Below, in pieces: positions 26,987-40,107 of a DNA stretch of 64,000 nt. The notes below the pieces were generated by a model. It was not told the origin of the DNA. It worked only from the letters and a program-made list of their open reading frames with translations, and did not search any database. The stretch is from contig JAREIK010000745.1 of assembly GCA_029783825.1 (NCBI GenBank), positions 63,925 through 127,924 on the forward strand, in the 5' to 3' direction. Made by a program: the position numbers and the translations under genes. This DNA is from Sapria himalayana. Its lineage: Eukaryota; Streptophyta; Magnoliopsida; Malpighiales; Rafflesiaceae. Within the stretch, counting starts at the first letter, position 1. Each line of letters opens with the position of its first letter.

Positions 26987-29480
26987 TAATACTGATGCAC
27001 CACACACACATAGCGACGGACCACAGTACACACGTGCACATATTCTTGTCCATTTTGGTGTAGCATTTAGAGGGGCCAGCAAGTCCTGGAAACATCCAGA
27101 AGTATGGGCCACCAGCTAGTAGAGGGCCCCACTAGCAAGCCGGGATGATAACATTCAGACAACTGACGAGACCGAGCAAAGTGGTCGGGAGTAAACCCTG
27201 GAATAGCTAGGAGTGGGCCCCACTAGCCCAATCAGGCAGCATAGAGGGCCACCCAACCGTCGCCCAAAAGGAGTAGCCGGTAATCCATGATTAATTATAG
27301 AGCTGGAAAAATCCGAAGCATCACCAAGCATGGCCAGTAAGAAATGGAATCCAGACCAGCCACACGGGATCAAAAGATTAAAACTTGTAGTTTATGTTTG
27401 TTGTCTTATTTGTATTTTGGACTTTGTATGCACCACGTACTTGTAGAGACGGATCATGACATGCTCACACACACAATCTTGTCTGTTCTCTATGTAGCAT
27501 GCAATGAGTGCAACTGGACACATAAGTATCTCTAAGTGGGGCCCACTAATCATTTTGTAAATACACATTAGCGATGCTACACTCCCGGGAGCAAAAGACC
27601 GATCTTTATAGCCATTTGTAATTTTACTTGTATTCTAGCTTGGTTGTACGCATATATAATTAGACTATGAGATGGACCTCATCACACATGCACACCGATG
27701 CATGCATATTTTTTGATATTTTTTCGGTGCAACATACAGCCACTTCTTGAAGCTCGAAGAGGAAGCATTCTAACCCAAGAGATACTCTTTTGAGGATCAT
27801 TGGAGCAAAAGAATGTGGAAAACAGATGTGAGAATGAATTGACAAAGTTCCGTAGATATGGACTTGTGGATTTATGGGTATTCAGTTTTACATGTATTCC
27901 ATTGCATAGCAATGACATAGGCTAACGCTTGATGCTGCATGTCACGCACATGCACAATCTTATATTTGCATAGTTTTAATTTGGAGCATCATTAAGGTTC
28001 CTCTAAAAGGCTTGGACTAATTGGAATAGAAAAGATGCAGTGCGCATAATGATTCAATGCATGGAAAGGACGTAGTGCGCAGTCCGGGAATGCCAGGTGA
28101 TTTTAGTTGTATTCGTATGCTTGAAATTATTAGGCATTATGTTTTTTTATGTATTTTATGCATAGAATCATTAAGGTCCATACGATTTGGTGGGCTAGCC
28201 TAAATTAGTCAGCTTTTTAGTCTCTTGTAAGTTGTGTGCCTAAATGATAAATATAGTGTATATTTTCCAAAAAAAACGAAAAAAAAACCATAAACCCTAA
28301 ACTTTAAATCCTAAACCTTAAACCATAAACTATAACACCAACCCATAAACCCTAAATCCTAAATCTCATGTTTTGTACTTATATAATCAAATGACTAGGT
28401 GTTAAATTTAAATTGAAATTCACAACTTTTAGGAATGTCACAGATTTATCTTTTTGTATATGTAACACAAAGTCATGACTCAAGGGGTGAATTATGGATT
28501 AAGTCTCTTTCTTGCTTTACATTATTGTAGCATTAGCAATGGTCATGATTGTATATTTTCTCACTAGAACACAAAATCATATCGATGAGAATATGCCATA
28601 ACTTGTGTCTCTCTATTGAACATATTGTTATGGCACTAAGAATGATCATGAATACATATTTAATCACTATAATACTGGGTCATAGTAATGGATATAACCA
28701 TAGGTTGTGCATTTTATCTTTATATTGCAAAGTCATTGCACTAGGAATGATTGTAACTTTGGACATTCCTCAAGAGCAAAAGTCATGACCCTAAAAATAG
28801 TTAAAGCTCGAGTACTACTCTTTATAACTTTCTATAGCTAAAATTCTTGGGATTAGAAATATCACTATGGCTTTTTCCTTTGATGTGTGACCTCAAGTGT
28901 CAATAAGAAAGACTAATATTTTGAGCAATTATTAAAACCATTTATACATTTGAATATGATTCATTTACACCTTTTTGGGTATTGTGAGCTTGTATACATA
29001 ACTCATTTAATATAAAAAGAAAGATTAAATACTTTTCATATCCATGAAAATATAAAAAGGTAGCTTAGACATGCCAATAAAATAAATTTTTTGATTCTTG
29101 ATTGAAAGAGAGCCATACTTCTTGCCCTGCTCAAACTGCCATGGGGCTAGTTTGTTCTAATAGACTATAAGGTGGTTATTTTTTTCGAGGTGAACTATGA
29201 TTAAAAAAATTGCTTTGATTGTGTGCATGAGAGATATTTTAAAAGAAATTACAATAATCAATAAAAATAGCATCCTCAACAATTAGCTATTTCAACACAT
29301 AGGGGTACAACTTTGGTTTAGTCTGTTAGCGTACATGAGTCAAATTATCTTTGATAGCCTAGTGATTCAACATCAAATATGATGAGACATAATAGAGATA
29401 AAGTAAAAGCTCCTATTATTTTGGTTAGAGCTTTAGGAATCATTCTAGAGTTAAGAGAGGACCAAAATAAATTATTTTAA
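26987..29480. other. Non-satellite island of ordinary base composition
   Basis: About 2.5 kb unrelated to the satellite, with a much higher G+C content especially in 26990-27350, where GGGCCCCACTAG-like blocks recur. It replaces about 90 bp of one monomer: satellite ends in CTCCTAAACC on the left and resumes with TTATTGAGTATAATTTTAA on the right. I see no target duplication, terminal repeats, tRNA-like primer site or recognisable protein domain. Two stretches about 430 bp apart (27013 and 27449) look weakly alike, each beginning GACGGA(C/T)CA and ending TGTAGCAT. Open frames of 60-85 codons show no recognisable product. It may be a remnant of original chromosomal DNA, a relocated intergenic piece, or a decayed retroelement. 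Confidence 0.7.
28288..28375 (+). repeat. Degenerate telomere-like heptamer stretch
   Basis: About a dozen roughly 7-bp units of the type CCTAAAC, CTTAAAC, CATAAAC, CCTAAAT, with CATAAACCCTAAA occurring near both ends. It resembles the plant telomere unit CCCTAAA but no two neighbouring units are perfect. It sits in the middle of the island after an A-rich run. Its period of 7 separates it from the 8-bp track of the satellite. Confidence 0.7.
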
Positions 29481-32400
29481 TTATTGAGTATAATTTTAAT
29501 TTTTATTTTAATTATTTATCAGTTTATTTTTATAGAAATATTAATTACAAAATAAATTATTAGTGAGACGGATCTAATTTAAATTAAACTGGTATATCCT
29601 AAATAATAAAGAATAAATATCATTTTTTTTTCATTTTAATTTTAAATATTCAAATTTAATTATTTATTTGTTTATTTTTATATTAATATTAATTAGAAAA
29701 TAAATTATAAGTTACTCAAAAATAATTTATATAAATTATTTTTCATCAAAATAATATAGACAAACTTTTTAAAAGAAAAAAAATTTAAAACAAAAAATTA
29801 TTATATAGTAATATATTTTGCTTTACTTCTGAATCATTTTAGGTTTTCTAAATATATTTTAATTGATATCTATCTTATTAATAATAGATTATTAAGTTAT
29901 TTTTTCATCATTATTAGTATATTTATCAATAAAAATGTTTATATTGAATTTATATGATATATAAATATAATGATGTTTATAACTAAATATTATATTCACT
30001 TTTAAAAAAATTTTAAAATTATTATATTTTCAAAGGTTATAACCTTTGAAAATGTGAAAAAATAAAAAAAATAAATTTTTTGTTATTTCATTTTTTAAAT
30101 ATAAATTATAGATCACTAAATTCTTACTTACTTAAATCACTAAGCTCATAATTCCCGAAACCCCTAAATACATAAACCTTTTAACAGCTATAGACTATTA
30201 AATAAATAATAAATCTCATTTTTATTTCTATTTATTATAATTTTAAATATTAATTCTAATTATTTATCATTTAATTTTTTAGAAAAATTAATTATAAAAT
30301 AAATTTCGAGCGAGACAAATATTATTTAAATAATTTATTTTAATAAAAAAAAATAAGCTTATAAAAAGAAGGAAAATTTTAAAAATTAAATATTATTATT
30401 TAGTAATATATATAATGATTTGATTTTGAATCATTTTGTGTTATTTAAATATATTTTTATTTATATTAATTTTATTAATAATAGTTTATTAATTTAATTT
30501 TTGATTATTATTATAATATCTATCATTAAAATTATTTTTATTGAATTTATATGATATATAATTAGTAAGATTTATATAATTATACATGGTATTCACATTT
30601 CAAAAAATTTTATAAATTATTTTATTTTCAAATGTTATAACCTTTGAAAATCTAAAAAAATCAAAAATAGAATTTTAAATTTTTATTATATAAATAAAAC
30701 CTATAAACCACTAAATAATCAAACCATTAAACCGGCATACATTTATATAATAAATCATAAATCTCATTTTAATTTGTATTCATTATAATTTTAAATATTC
30801 ATTTTAATTATTTATTAGTTTATTTTTTATAGAAATATTTAATCACAAAATAAATAATGAGAGACAAATATAATTTTAATAATTTATTTTTAATAAAAAA
30901 AATAAGCTTATATAAAGAAGTAAAAATTTAAAAACAAAAAATTATTATTTAGTAATATATTTTACTTTGATTTTGAATCATTATATATAGGTTTCGAAAT
31001 TATATTTTTATTACGATCAATCTTATTAATAATAGTTTAGTAATTTTTTATTTGATAATTTTTATAATATCGAACAATAAAATTACTTATATTGAATTTA
31101 AATGCCTTATGATTATTAAGTTATTATAAATAAATATTATATTTACATTTGAAAAAAAATTAAAAATTATTATATTTTCTAAGGTTATTACCTTCAAAAA
31201 TGATAAAAAATCACAAAAATAATTTGTTATTATTTTATTATTTAAATAAAACTTATAAACAACTAAATGGCTAAATATTTAAATCTCTAGACTCCTAAAG
31301 CCCAAAACCCCCTAAATAATTAACAATTAAACCTATATAACCTAAATAATAAATAATAAATCTCATTTTGTTTTGTATTCATTATAATTTTAAATATTCT
31401 TTTTATATATTTTTTAGTTTATTTTTATAGAAATATTAATTACAAAATAAATAATGAGAGATACAGATATAATTTAATTAAATTATTTTTTATGAAAAAA
31501 AATAAGCTTATAAAAATAAACAAAATTTCAAAAATTTAAAATTTTATTTAGTAATATAATTTACTTTGATTTTGAATTATTTTGGGTTCTGCAAATATAT
31601 TTTAATTAATATCTATCTTATTAATAATAGTTTATTAATTTATTTTTGATCATTTTTATAATATATATTAATACATTTTTTATATTGAATCTACAACAAA
31701 TATAATTATTAAGATTATTATAATTAAGTATTGTATTCATATTTTAGAACTATTAAAAAATTATTATATTTTTAAAGGTTATACCCATTAAAAATCACGA
31801 AAATTCATAAAAATAATTTTTTTGTTATTCCATTGATTAAATAAAACCTATAAACAGGAAAATGTGTAAACATATAAATCAATAAACTCCTTAACCCCAA
31901 AACCACAAAAAACATAAACAATTAAATAGTTATACCCTAAATAATAAATCATAAATCTCATTTTTTTTTAGTATTCATTATAATTTTAAATATACATTTT
32001 AATTATTTATTAGTTTAATTTAATTGAAATATAAATTTAAAAATAAATTATTAGTGAGACAGATATAATTTAAATAATTTATTTTTCATCAAAAAATATA
32101 TAAGCTTATAAATGGATACAAAAATTTAAAAATTTAAAATTAATATTTAGTAAAATATTTCACTTTGATTTTGAGTCATTTTAGGTTTTGAAAATATATT
32201 TTAAACAATATTTATCTTATTAATAATTGGTTATAAATTTTTTATGATCATTATTATAATAAATATCAATAAAATAGTTTATATTGAATTTATATTATAT
32301 ATAATTATTATGATTATTATAACTTCATATTGTATTCACTTTTCATAAAAAAAATTTAAAAATTATTATATTTTTAAAGGTTATAACCTTCAAAAATTAA

Positions 32401-35400
32401 AAAAAAATACCAAAATAAATTTTTTGTTATTTTATTTTTTATATAAAACCTATAAACCACTAAATGACTAAATACTAAAATGACTAAACTCCTAAACCCC
32501 GAAGCCCATAAATAGTTAAAACATTAAATTAGTATAGTCTAAATAATAAATCATAAATCTGAGTTTTATTAGTATTCATTATAATTTTAAATATTCATTT
32601 TAATTATTTATCAGTTTATTTTTATAAAAATATTAATTACAAAATAAATTATTAGTGCGACATATATAATTTAAATAATTTATTTTTTATCAAAAAAAAT
32701 GCTGATAAAAAGAGGCAGAATTTCAAAAATAAAAAATTATTATTTAATAATATATCTTATTTTGATTTTGAATTATTTTAGATTATATAATTATATTTTA
32801 ATTTATATCATTCTTATAAATACAAATTTATTAATTTATTTATTGATCATTATTATAATATCTACGAATAAAATTATATATATTGAGTTTACATTATATA
32901 AAATTAAAATTATTATATTTTCAAAGGTTACAACCTTCAAAAATTAAAAAAAATCAAAAAATTAAATTTTTTGTATTTTCATTCTTTAAATAAAAACTAT
33001 AAATCACTAATGGTCTAAACAATTAAATCACTAAACTCCTAAACCACAAAACACCTAATTACTTAAACCATTAAATAGGTATATCTTGAATAATAAATAA
33101 TAAATCTCAATTGTATTTGTATTCATTATAATTTTAAATATTCATTTTAATTAATTAGAAATTTATTATTATAGAATTATAAATTACAAAATTAATTATG
33201 AGTAAAACAAATATAATTTGAATAATTTATTTTTAATAACAAAAATATAAACTTATAAAAAAAGCAAAACATTTAAAAAAATTATTATTTAATAGTATAT
33301 ATTACTTTGATGTGAATAAATTTAGATTTTGCAAATACTTTTTAAATAAAAACTATTTTATTAATAATAGTTTATTAATTTATTTTTTGATCATAATTAT
33401 AATATCTAGCAATGTAATTATTTATATTGAATTTAAATGACTTATAATTATTAAGATTATTATAACTAAATATTATTTTTACATTTGAATAAAATTTAAA
33501 AATTATTATATTTTCAAAGTTTATAACATTCAAAAATTCAAAAAATAATAAAAATAAAATTTTTGTTATATCATTGTTTAAATAAAACTTATAAACCACT
33601 AAATTCCTAAACACTTAAACCTCTAAACTCCTAAATACAAAAGCCCCTAAATACTTAAATCTTCAAACTCGTAAACCATAAATTTAATTTAAATAATTTA
33701 TTAAAATATTAATTACAAAATAAATTATGAGTGATACAAATATAATTTAAATAATTTATTTTTCATCAAAAAAATATATAAGCTTATAAAAAGAAGTAAA
33801 AACTAAAAAACAAAATTTTTATTTAGTAATAAATTTTACTTGGATTTTGAATAATTTTAGCATTTGCAATTATATTTTAATTTATATCCATCATAATAAA
33901 TATAACATATTAATTTATTTTTTGATAATTGATATCATATCTATCAATAAAATTGTTTATATTTAGTTTATATTATAATAATTATAATGATAATTATTAT
34001 TAAATATTGTATTCACATTTTTAAAAAATTTTAAAATTATTATATTGTCAAAGTTTATAATATTTGAAAATGTGATAAAATATCAAAAATAATTATTTTG
34101 TTATTTCATTGTTTAAACAAAACCAATAAACCACTAAATGCCTAAAAACATAAATCACTAATGTCCTAAACGACAAAACATTTAAATACTTAAAATATTA
34201 AAATGTTATACATTAATAATAATTCATAAATCTCATTTTAATTTTTATTCAATATAATTTTATACTTTTATATTAATTATTTATCAGTTTATTTTTATTG
34301 AAATATTAATTACAAAATAAATTATTAGTAAGACAGATATAATTTTAATTAAATCGGTATACCCTAAATTATAAAGAATAAATCTAATTTTTTTTTTCAT
34401 TATAATTTTAAATATTCAATTTATTATTTATTTGTTTATTTTTATATAAATATTAATTAAAAATAAATAATGCGGTAGACAAATATAATTTATATATTTT
34501 ATTTTTCATCAAAAAAAATATAGATAAACTTATTTAAAGAAAAAAAAATTAAAAACAAAAAATTATTATATAGTAATATAATTTGCTTGGCTTTGGAATC
34601 ATTATAGGTTTTGTAATTATATTTTAATTGATACCTATCTAATTAATAATATATTATTAATTTATTTTTTAATCATTATTAGAATATTTATCAATAATAT
34701 TGTTTTTATTGAATTTATATGATATATAAATATAATGATTATTATAACTAAATATTTAATTCACTTTTGAAAAAAATTTAATAATTATTATATTTTCAAA
34801 GGTTATAACCTTTGAAAATATAAAAAAATAATAAAAAAAAAATTTTTTTATTTTAATTTTTAAATAAAACCTATAAACAACTAAATGCATTCACAGTTAA
34901 ATTAGTATACTTCTAAAGCAAGTAATGCCTAAATACATAAACCATTAAACTGCTATAGACTACTTAAAAATTAAGAAATCTAATTTTTATTTCAATTTAT
35001 TATAATTTTAAATATCCATTTTAATTATTTATTAGTTTATTTATATATAAATTTTTATTACAAAATAAATTGTGAGTGAGACAAATATAATTTAAAAAAT
35101 TTATTTTTAATAAAAAAAAATATACGCTTATAAAAGAAGTTAAAGTTTAAAAATTAAAAATTATTATCCAATAATATTTTTTGCTTTAATTTTAAATCAA
35201 TTTGGGTTTTGTAAATATTTTTTAATTAAAATCTATCTAATTATTAATAGTTTATTAATTTAATTTTTGATCATTATTATAATATTTATCTATAAAATTG
35301 TTTATATTGAATTTATAAGATATATAATTATTAATATTATTATAACTAAATATTGTATTCACATTTCAAAAAATTTTAAATATTATTATATTTTGAAAGG

Positions 35401-38400
35401 TTATAACCTATGAAAATGACAAAAAATTAAAATTTTTTTTTGTTATTTTGTTGTTTAAATAAAATCTATTAACCACTAAATGTCTAAAAAAATGAATCGC
35501 TAAACACCTATATGACAAAACCTCTAAATACTTAAACTATTAAATTGGTATACATTATAATAAATTATAAATCTCATTTTAATTTTTATTCAATATAATT
35601 TTAAATTTTTATTTTAATTATTTATCAGTTTATTTTTGTAGAAGTATTAATTACAAAAAAAATTATTAGTGAGAAAGATATAATTTAATTTAGACTGGTA
35701 TACCCTAAAAAATAAATAATAAATCTCATTTTTTTTCATTATAATTTTAAATATTCATTTTAATTATTTAATAGATTATTTTTATATAAATATTAATTAA
35801 AAAATATATTATGAGTTAGACAAATATAATTTATGTAAATTATTTTTAATACAAAAATCTAGATAAACTTTTTAAAATAAAAAAAAATTACAAAACAAAA
35901 AATTATTATATAGTAATATATTTTGGTTTGCTTATGAATCATTTAATGTTTTGTAATTATATTTTAATTGATATCTATCTTATTAATAATATATTATTAA
36001 TTTATTTTTTGATCATTATTAGAATATTAATCACTAAAATTGTTTATATTGAATTTATATGATATATAAATATAATAATTATTATAACTAAATATTTAAT
36101 TCTCTTTTAAAAAAAATTTAAAAATTATTATATTTTCAAAGGTTATAACCTTTGAAAATATCAAAAAATAATAAAAATAATTTTTTTTTATTTTATTTTT
36201 TAAATAAACCTTTAAACCACTAAATGCATACACAATTAAATCAATATACTTTTAAACCCCAGAATATTTAAATACATAAACAATAAAACACTATATAGTA
36301 CATAATATTTAATAAATCTAATTTTTATTTCTATTTATTATAATTTTAAAAATTAATTTAATTATTTATTAGTTTATTTTTATAGAAATATTTATAACAA
36401 AAAATATTATGAGTAAGACAAATATAATTTAAATAATATACTTTTAAGAAAAAAAAATATAAACATATAAAAAGAAGCAATACATCAAAAGCATTATTAT
36501 TTAGTAATTTATTTTACTTTGATTTTGAATAAATTTAGGTTTTGCAAATATATTTTAAATAATATCTATCATATTTATAATAGTTTATTAATTTATTTTT
36601 TTCTCATTAATATAATATCTATCAATATAATTGTTTATATTGAATTTATATGATATATAATTATTAATATTATCAAAACTAAATATAGTATTCACATTTA
36701 AAAAAAATTTAAAATTGCTATATTTTTAGAGGTTATAACCTTAAAAAATTAGAAAAAATAACAAAAAATAAATTCTTTGTTATATCATTGTTTAAATAAA
36801 ACTTATAAACCATTAAATACCTAAACACATAAATCTCTAAACTCTTAAAACCCGAAGCCCCTAAATACATAAACCTTTAAACTCGTACACCTTAAATATA
36901 ATTTAAATAATTTATTGAAATATTATTGACAAAATAAATTATGAGTGATACAAATATAATATAAATAATTTACTTTTTATCAAAAAAATATATAATCTTT
37001 TAAATCAGGCAAAAACTTAAAAACAAAAATTATTATTTAGTAATAAATTTACTTAGATTTTTAATCATTTTAGTTTTTATAATTAAATTTTAATTTATAT
37101 CTATCATATAATAATAGTTTATTAATTTATTTTTTTGATAATTGATATAATATCTATAAATAAAATTTTTTATATTTAGTTTATATTATATGTTGTTATA
37201 ATAATAATTATTACTGAATATTGTATTCACATTTTTAAAAAATTTTAAAATTATTATATTTTCAAAGGTTATAACCTTTGAAAATTTGAAAAAATATCTA
37301 AAATAATTTATTTGTTATTTCATTGTTTAAATAAAACCTATAAACCACTAAATGCCCAAACACTTAATTCAATAACTCCTAAATCTCTAAAACCCTAAAT
37401 AATAAATAATAATCCTTTTAAACCGGTAACCCTAAATAATAAATAAGAAATCTCAATATTATTTTTTTCATTCTAATTTTAAATATTCATTTTAATTATT
37501 TATTTGTTTATTTTTATATAAATATTAATTAGAAAATAAATTATGAGTTAGACAAATATAATTTATATAAATTAGTTTTCATCGAAAAATATAGATAAAC
37601 TTATAAAAAGAATACAAAATTTAAAAACTAAAATTTATTATATAGTAAAATATTTTGCTCTCCTTCTGAATCATTTTTGATTTTGTAATTATATTTTAAT
37701 TGATATCTATCTTATTAATAATTGTTTATAAATTTAATTTTTGATCTTTATTAGAATATTTATCAATAAAATTATTTATATTGAATTTATATTATATATA
37801 AATAAAATGATTATTATAACTAAATATTGAATTCACTTTTAATATAAATTTAAAAATTATTATATTTTCAAGGTTATAACATTTGGAAATATAAAAAAAT
37901 AATAAAAATAAATTTTATGTTATTTTATTTTTTAAATAAAACCTATAAACCACTAAATGCATACACAGTTATATCCGTAAACTTTTAAACCCCGTAATGC
38001 CTAAATAAATAAACCATTAAACCGCTATATACTAAATAATTAATAAATTGAATTTTTATTTCAATTTATTATTATTTTAAATATTCATTTTAATTATTTA
38101 TTAGTTATTTTTATAAAAATTTTTATTACAAAATAAATTCTGAGTGCGACACACATAATTTAAATAATTTATTTTTAATCAAAAAATATATATATGCTTT
38201 TAAAAGAAGTATAAAAGAAGTATTATTAAAAATTAAAAATTATTATCAACTAATATATTTTACTTTAATTTTGAATCAATTTGAGTTTTGTAAATATTTT
38301 TTAATTCATATTTATCTTTTTATTAATAGTTTATTAATTTACTTTTTGATCATTTTATATTGTCTATCAATAAAATTGTTTATATTGAATTTATATGATA

Positions 38401-38469
38401 TATAATTTTTTTAATATTATTATAACTAATTATTGTATTCACATTTCAAAAAATTGTAAATATTATTAT

Positions 38470-38497
38470 ATTTTCAGAGGTTATAACCTCTGAAAAT
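38470..38497. repeat. Variant perfect palindrome (CAGAGG / CCTCTG), upstream of hAT copy B
   Basis: Same compensated 28-bp form as at 16828-16855. It lies in the last monomer but one before hAT copy B. A half-changed relative, CAGAGGTTATAACATCTG, is at about 58470-58488 in the satellite beyond copy C. Confidence 0.92.
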
Positions 38498-39299
38498 GAT
38501 AATAAATTATAGAAACTTTTTTTGTTATTTTATTTTTTTATATAAAACCTATAAACCACTAAAAGCATAAAAACATAAATCACTAAACTTCTAACGACAA
38601 AACCTCTAATTACTTAAAACTATTAAACTGGTATACATTAATAATAAATCATTAATCTCATTTTAATTTTTATTCAGTATAATTTTAAATTTATATTTTA
38701 ATTATTTATCAGTTTATTTTTATAGAAATATTAATTACAAAATAAATTATTAGTGAGACGGATCTAATATAAATTAATCCTATATCCCTAAATAGTAAAT
38801 AATAAATCTCATTTTTTTGATTATAATTTTAAATATTCATTTTAATTATTTATTTGTTTATTTATATATAAATATTAATTAAAAAATAAATTATGAGTTA
38901 GAGAAATATAATTTATATAAATTATTTTTAATCAAAAAAATATAGATAAACTTATTAAAAAAAATTTCAATAACAAAAAATTATTATATATTAATATATT
39001 TTTCTTTGCTTCTGAATCATTTTAAGTTTTGTAATTATATTTTAATTAATATCTATCTTATGATTAATGGATTATTAATTTATTTTTTGATTATTATTAG
39101 AATATTTATCAAAAAAATTGTTTATATTGAATTTTTATAATATATAAATATACTGATTAGTATAACTAAATATTGTATTCACATTTGAAAAAAATTTAAA
39201 AATTATTATATTTTCAAAGGTTATAACCTTTGAAAATATCAAAAAATAATAAAAATAAATTTTTTGTTATTTTATTTTTTAAATAAAACCTATAAACCA

Positions 39300-39307
39300 C
39301 TCGATGC
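39300..39307. repeat. Target-site duplication of hAT copy B, left
   Basis: CTCGATGC, differing at two positions from the right copy CTAAATGC (42995-43002) and from the satellite consensus. An 8-bp duplication is characteristic of hAT elements. Confidence 0.8.
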
Positions 39308-40107
39308 TAGGGGTGCTCATGGGACGGGACTGGATGTGGATTAAAAATCTCTAGTCCCTTCCCACAGTTCAGAGATTTTTTATTGAAGATCCAGACCCGT
39401 CACGTAGGTTGAAAATGGTTCTGGGACAGAGATCGGGGATTTTGGGTAGGTTAAAATGGTTCTGGGACAGAACGGAGTTCGAACATTTTTTTCAATTTAT
39501 TTTCTTCAAACCGGCCAAGTTAGTTCATGTCGAAACCTTTTGTTGTGCCATTTATCATTCCTTAGTTATGAATCTTTCAAACTCAAATTTGGCCAATTTT
39601 GTTTTGTCATATTGGCTGAATACCGAAAATGAGTTCAATTACCTTGTTAAAAGATTTGATGTGCAGAAAAGAATAGAAATGTTAAATAGAACGGGACCGA
39701 GTTGTGTGCTTAATTTGGTTCTTTGTTTTTTCACAAGTTGGCTTTGTTCAGCCGAGTGAAAGTTAACCATAATAGCATTACTACATTTTTTAAACAATTA
39801 CTTAAAATATTAAGGAATAGCTAAATATTACCACAATCATTGGTAGCATCAATTACTACTTAAGTAATTGCTAAAATTAGGTAGCTTAATATAACAAAAA
39901 AAATACAACTAATAACAACCATGATAATAATCATTTCAAAGGACCGTCTGAGGACAACAACGAAAATCCAAACCCAATTAATTATCTCTTCTACAACTCC
40001 TCCCTTTTATTCATCCACTGTAGAAGGACAACCAAAGATGAAAACGTGTTAATTATGCAGACATAAATTTCAAAGATGAAAGAATAATAAAAAAATAAAA
40101 TATTACC

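Larger units (their letters stand above)
29481..39307 (+). repeat. AT-rich satellite array, block 3b (+ orientation)
   Basis: Palindrome centres near 30039, 30637, 31187, 31781, 32383, 32930, 33523, 34057, 34805, 35403, 36145, 36735, 37271, 37876, 38483 and 39223. From 30637 to 36735 the series matches 412-6480 monomer for monomer, including the GTGTTAT, GGGTTCTGC and AAATGGATAC types and the two long units at the same ordinal positions. Beyond 36735 it continues into monomers that block 1 lacks. The second monomer lost part of its octamer track (about 30710). No genes seen. Confidence 0.93.

Noticed and set aside
27155..27373. Short open frames in the non-satellite island (27155-27373, 27344-27535, 27660-27918, 28549-28788)
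   Set aside because: No recognisable domain, overlapping on both strands, no splice or start context that stands out. I could not support any as a gene.
26987..29480. LTR retrotransposon or MITE in the island
   Set aside because: I could not find matching ends, a target duplication, a primer site or coding motifs; the weak similarity between 27013 and 27449 is too poor to call long terminal repeats.
39409..39759. Plus-strand open frame of 116 codons at the end of hAT copy B, with a 74-codon counterpart at 52920-53144 in copy C
   Set aside because: It lies in the 3' non-coding end of the transposon, antisense to the transposase. Between B and C about 14 of 73 residues differ, nearly all replacements, so there is no sign of selection on a protein. 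Shared openness is explained by recent common descent.
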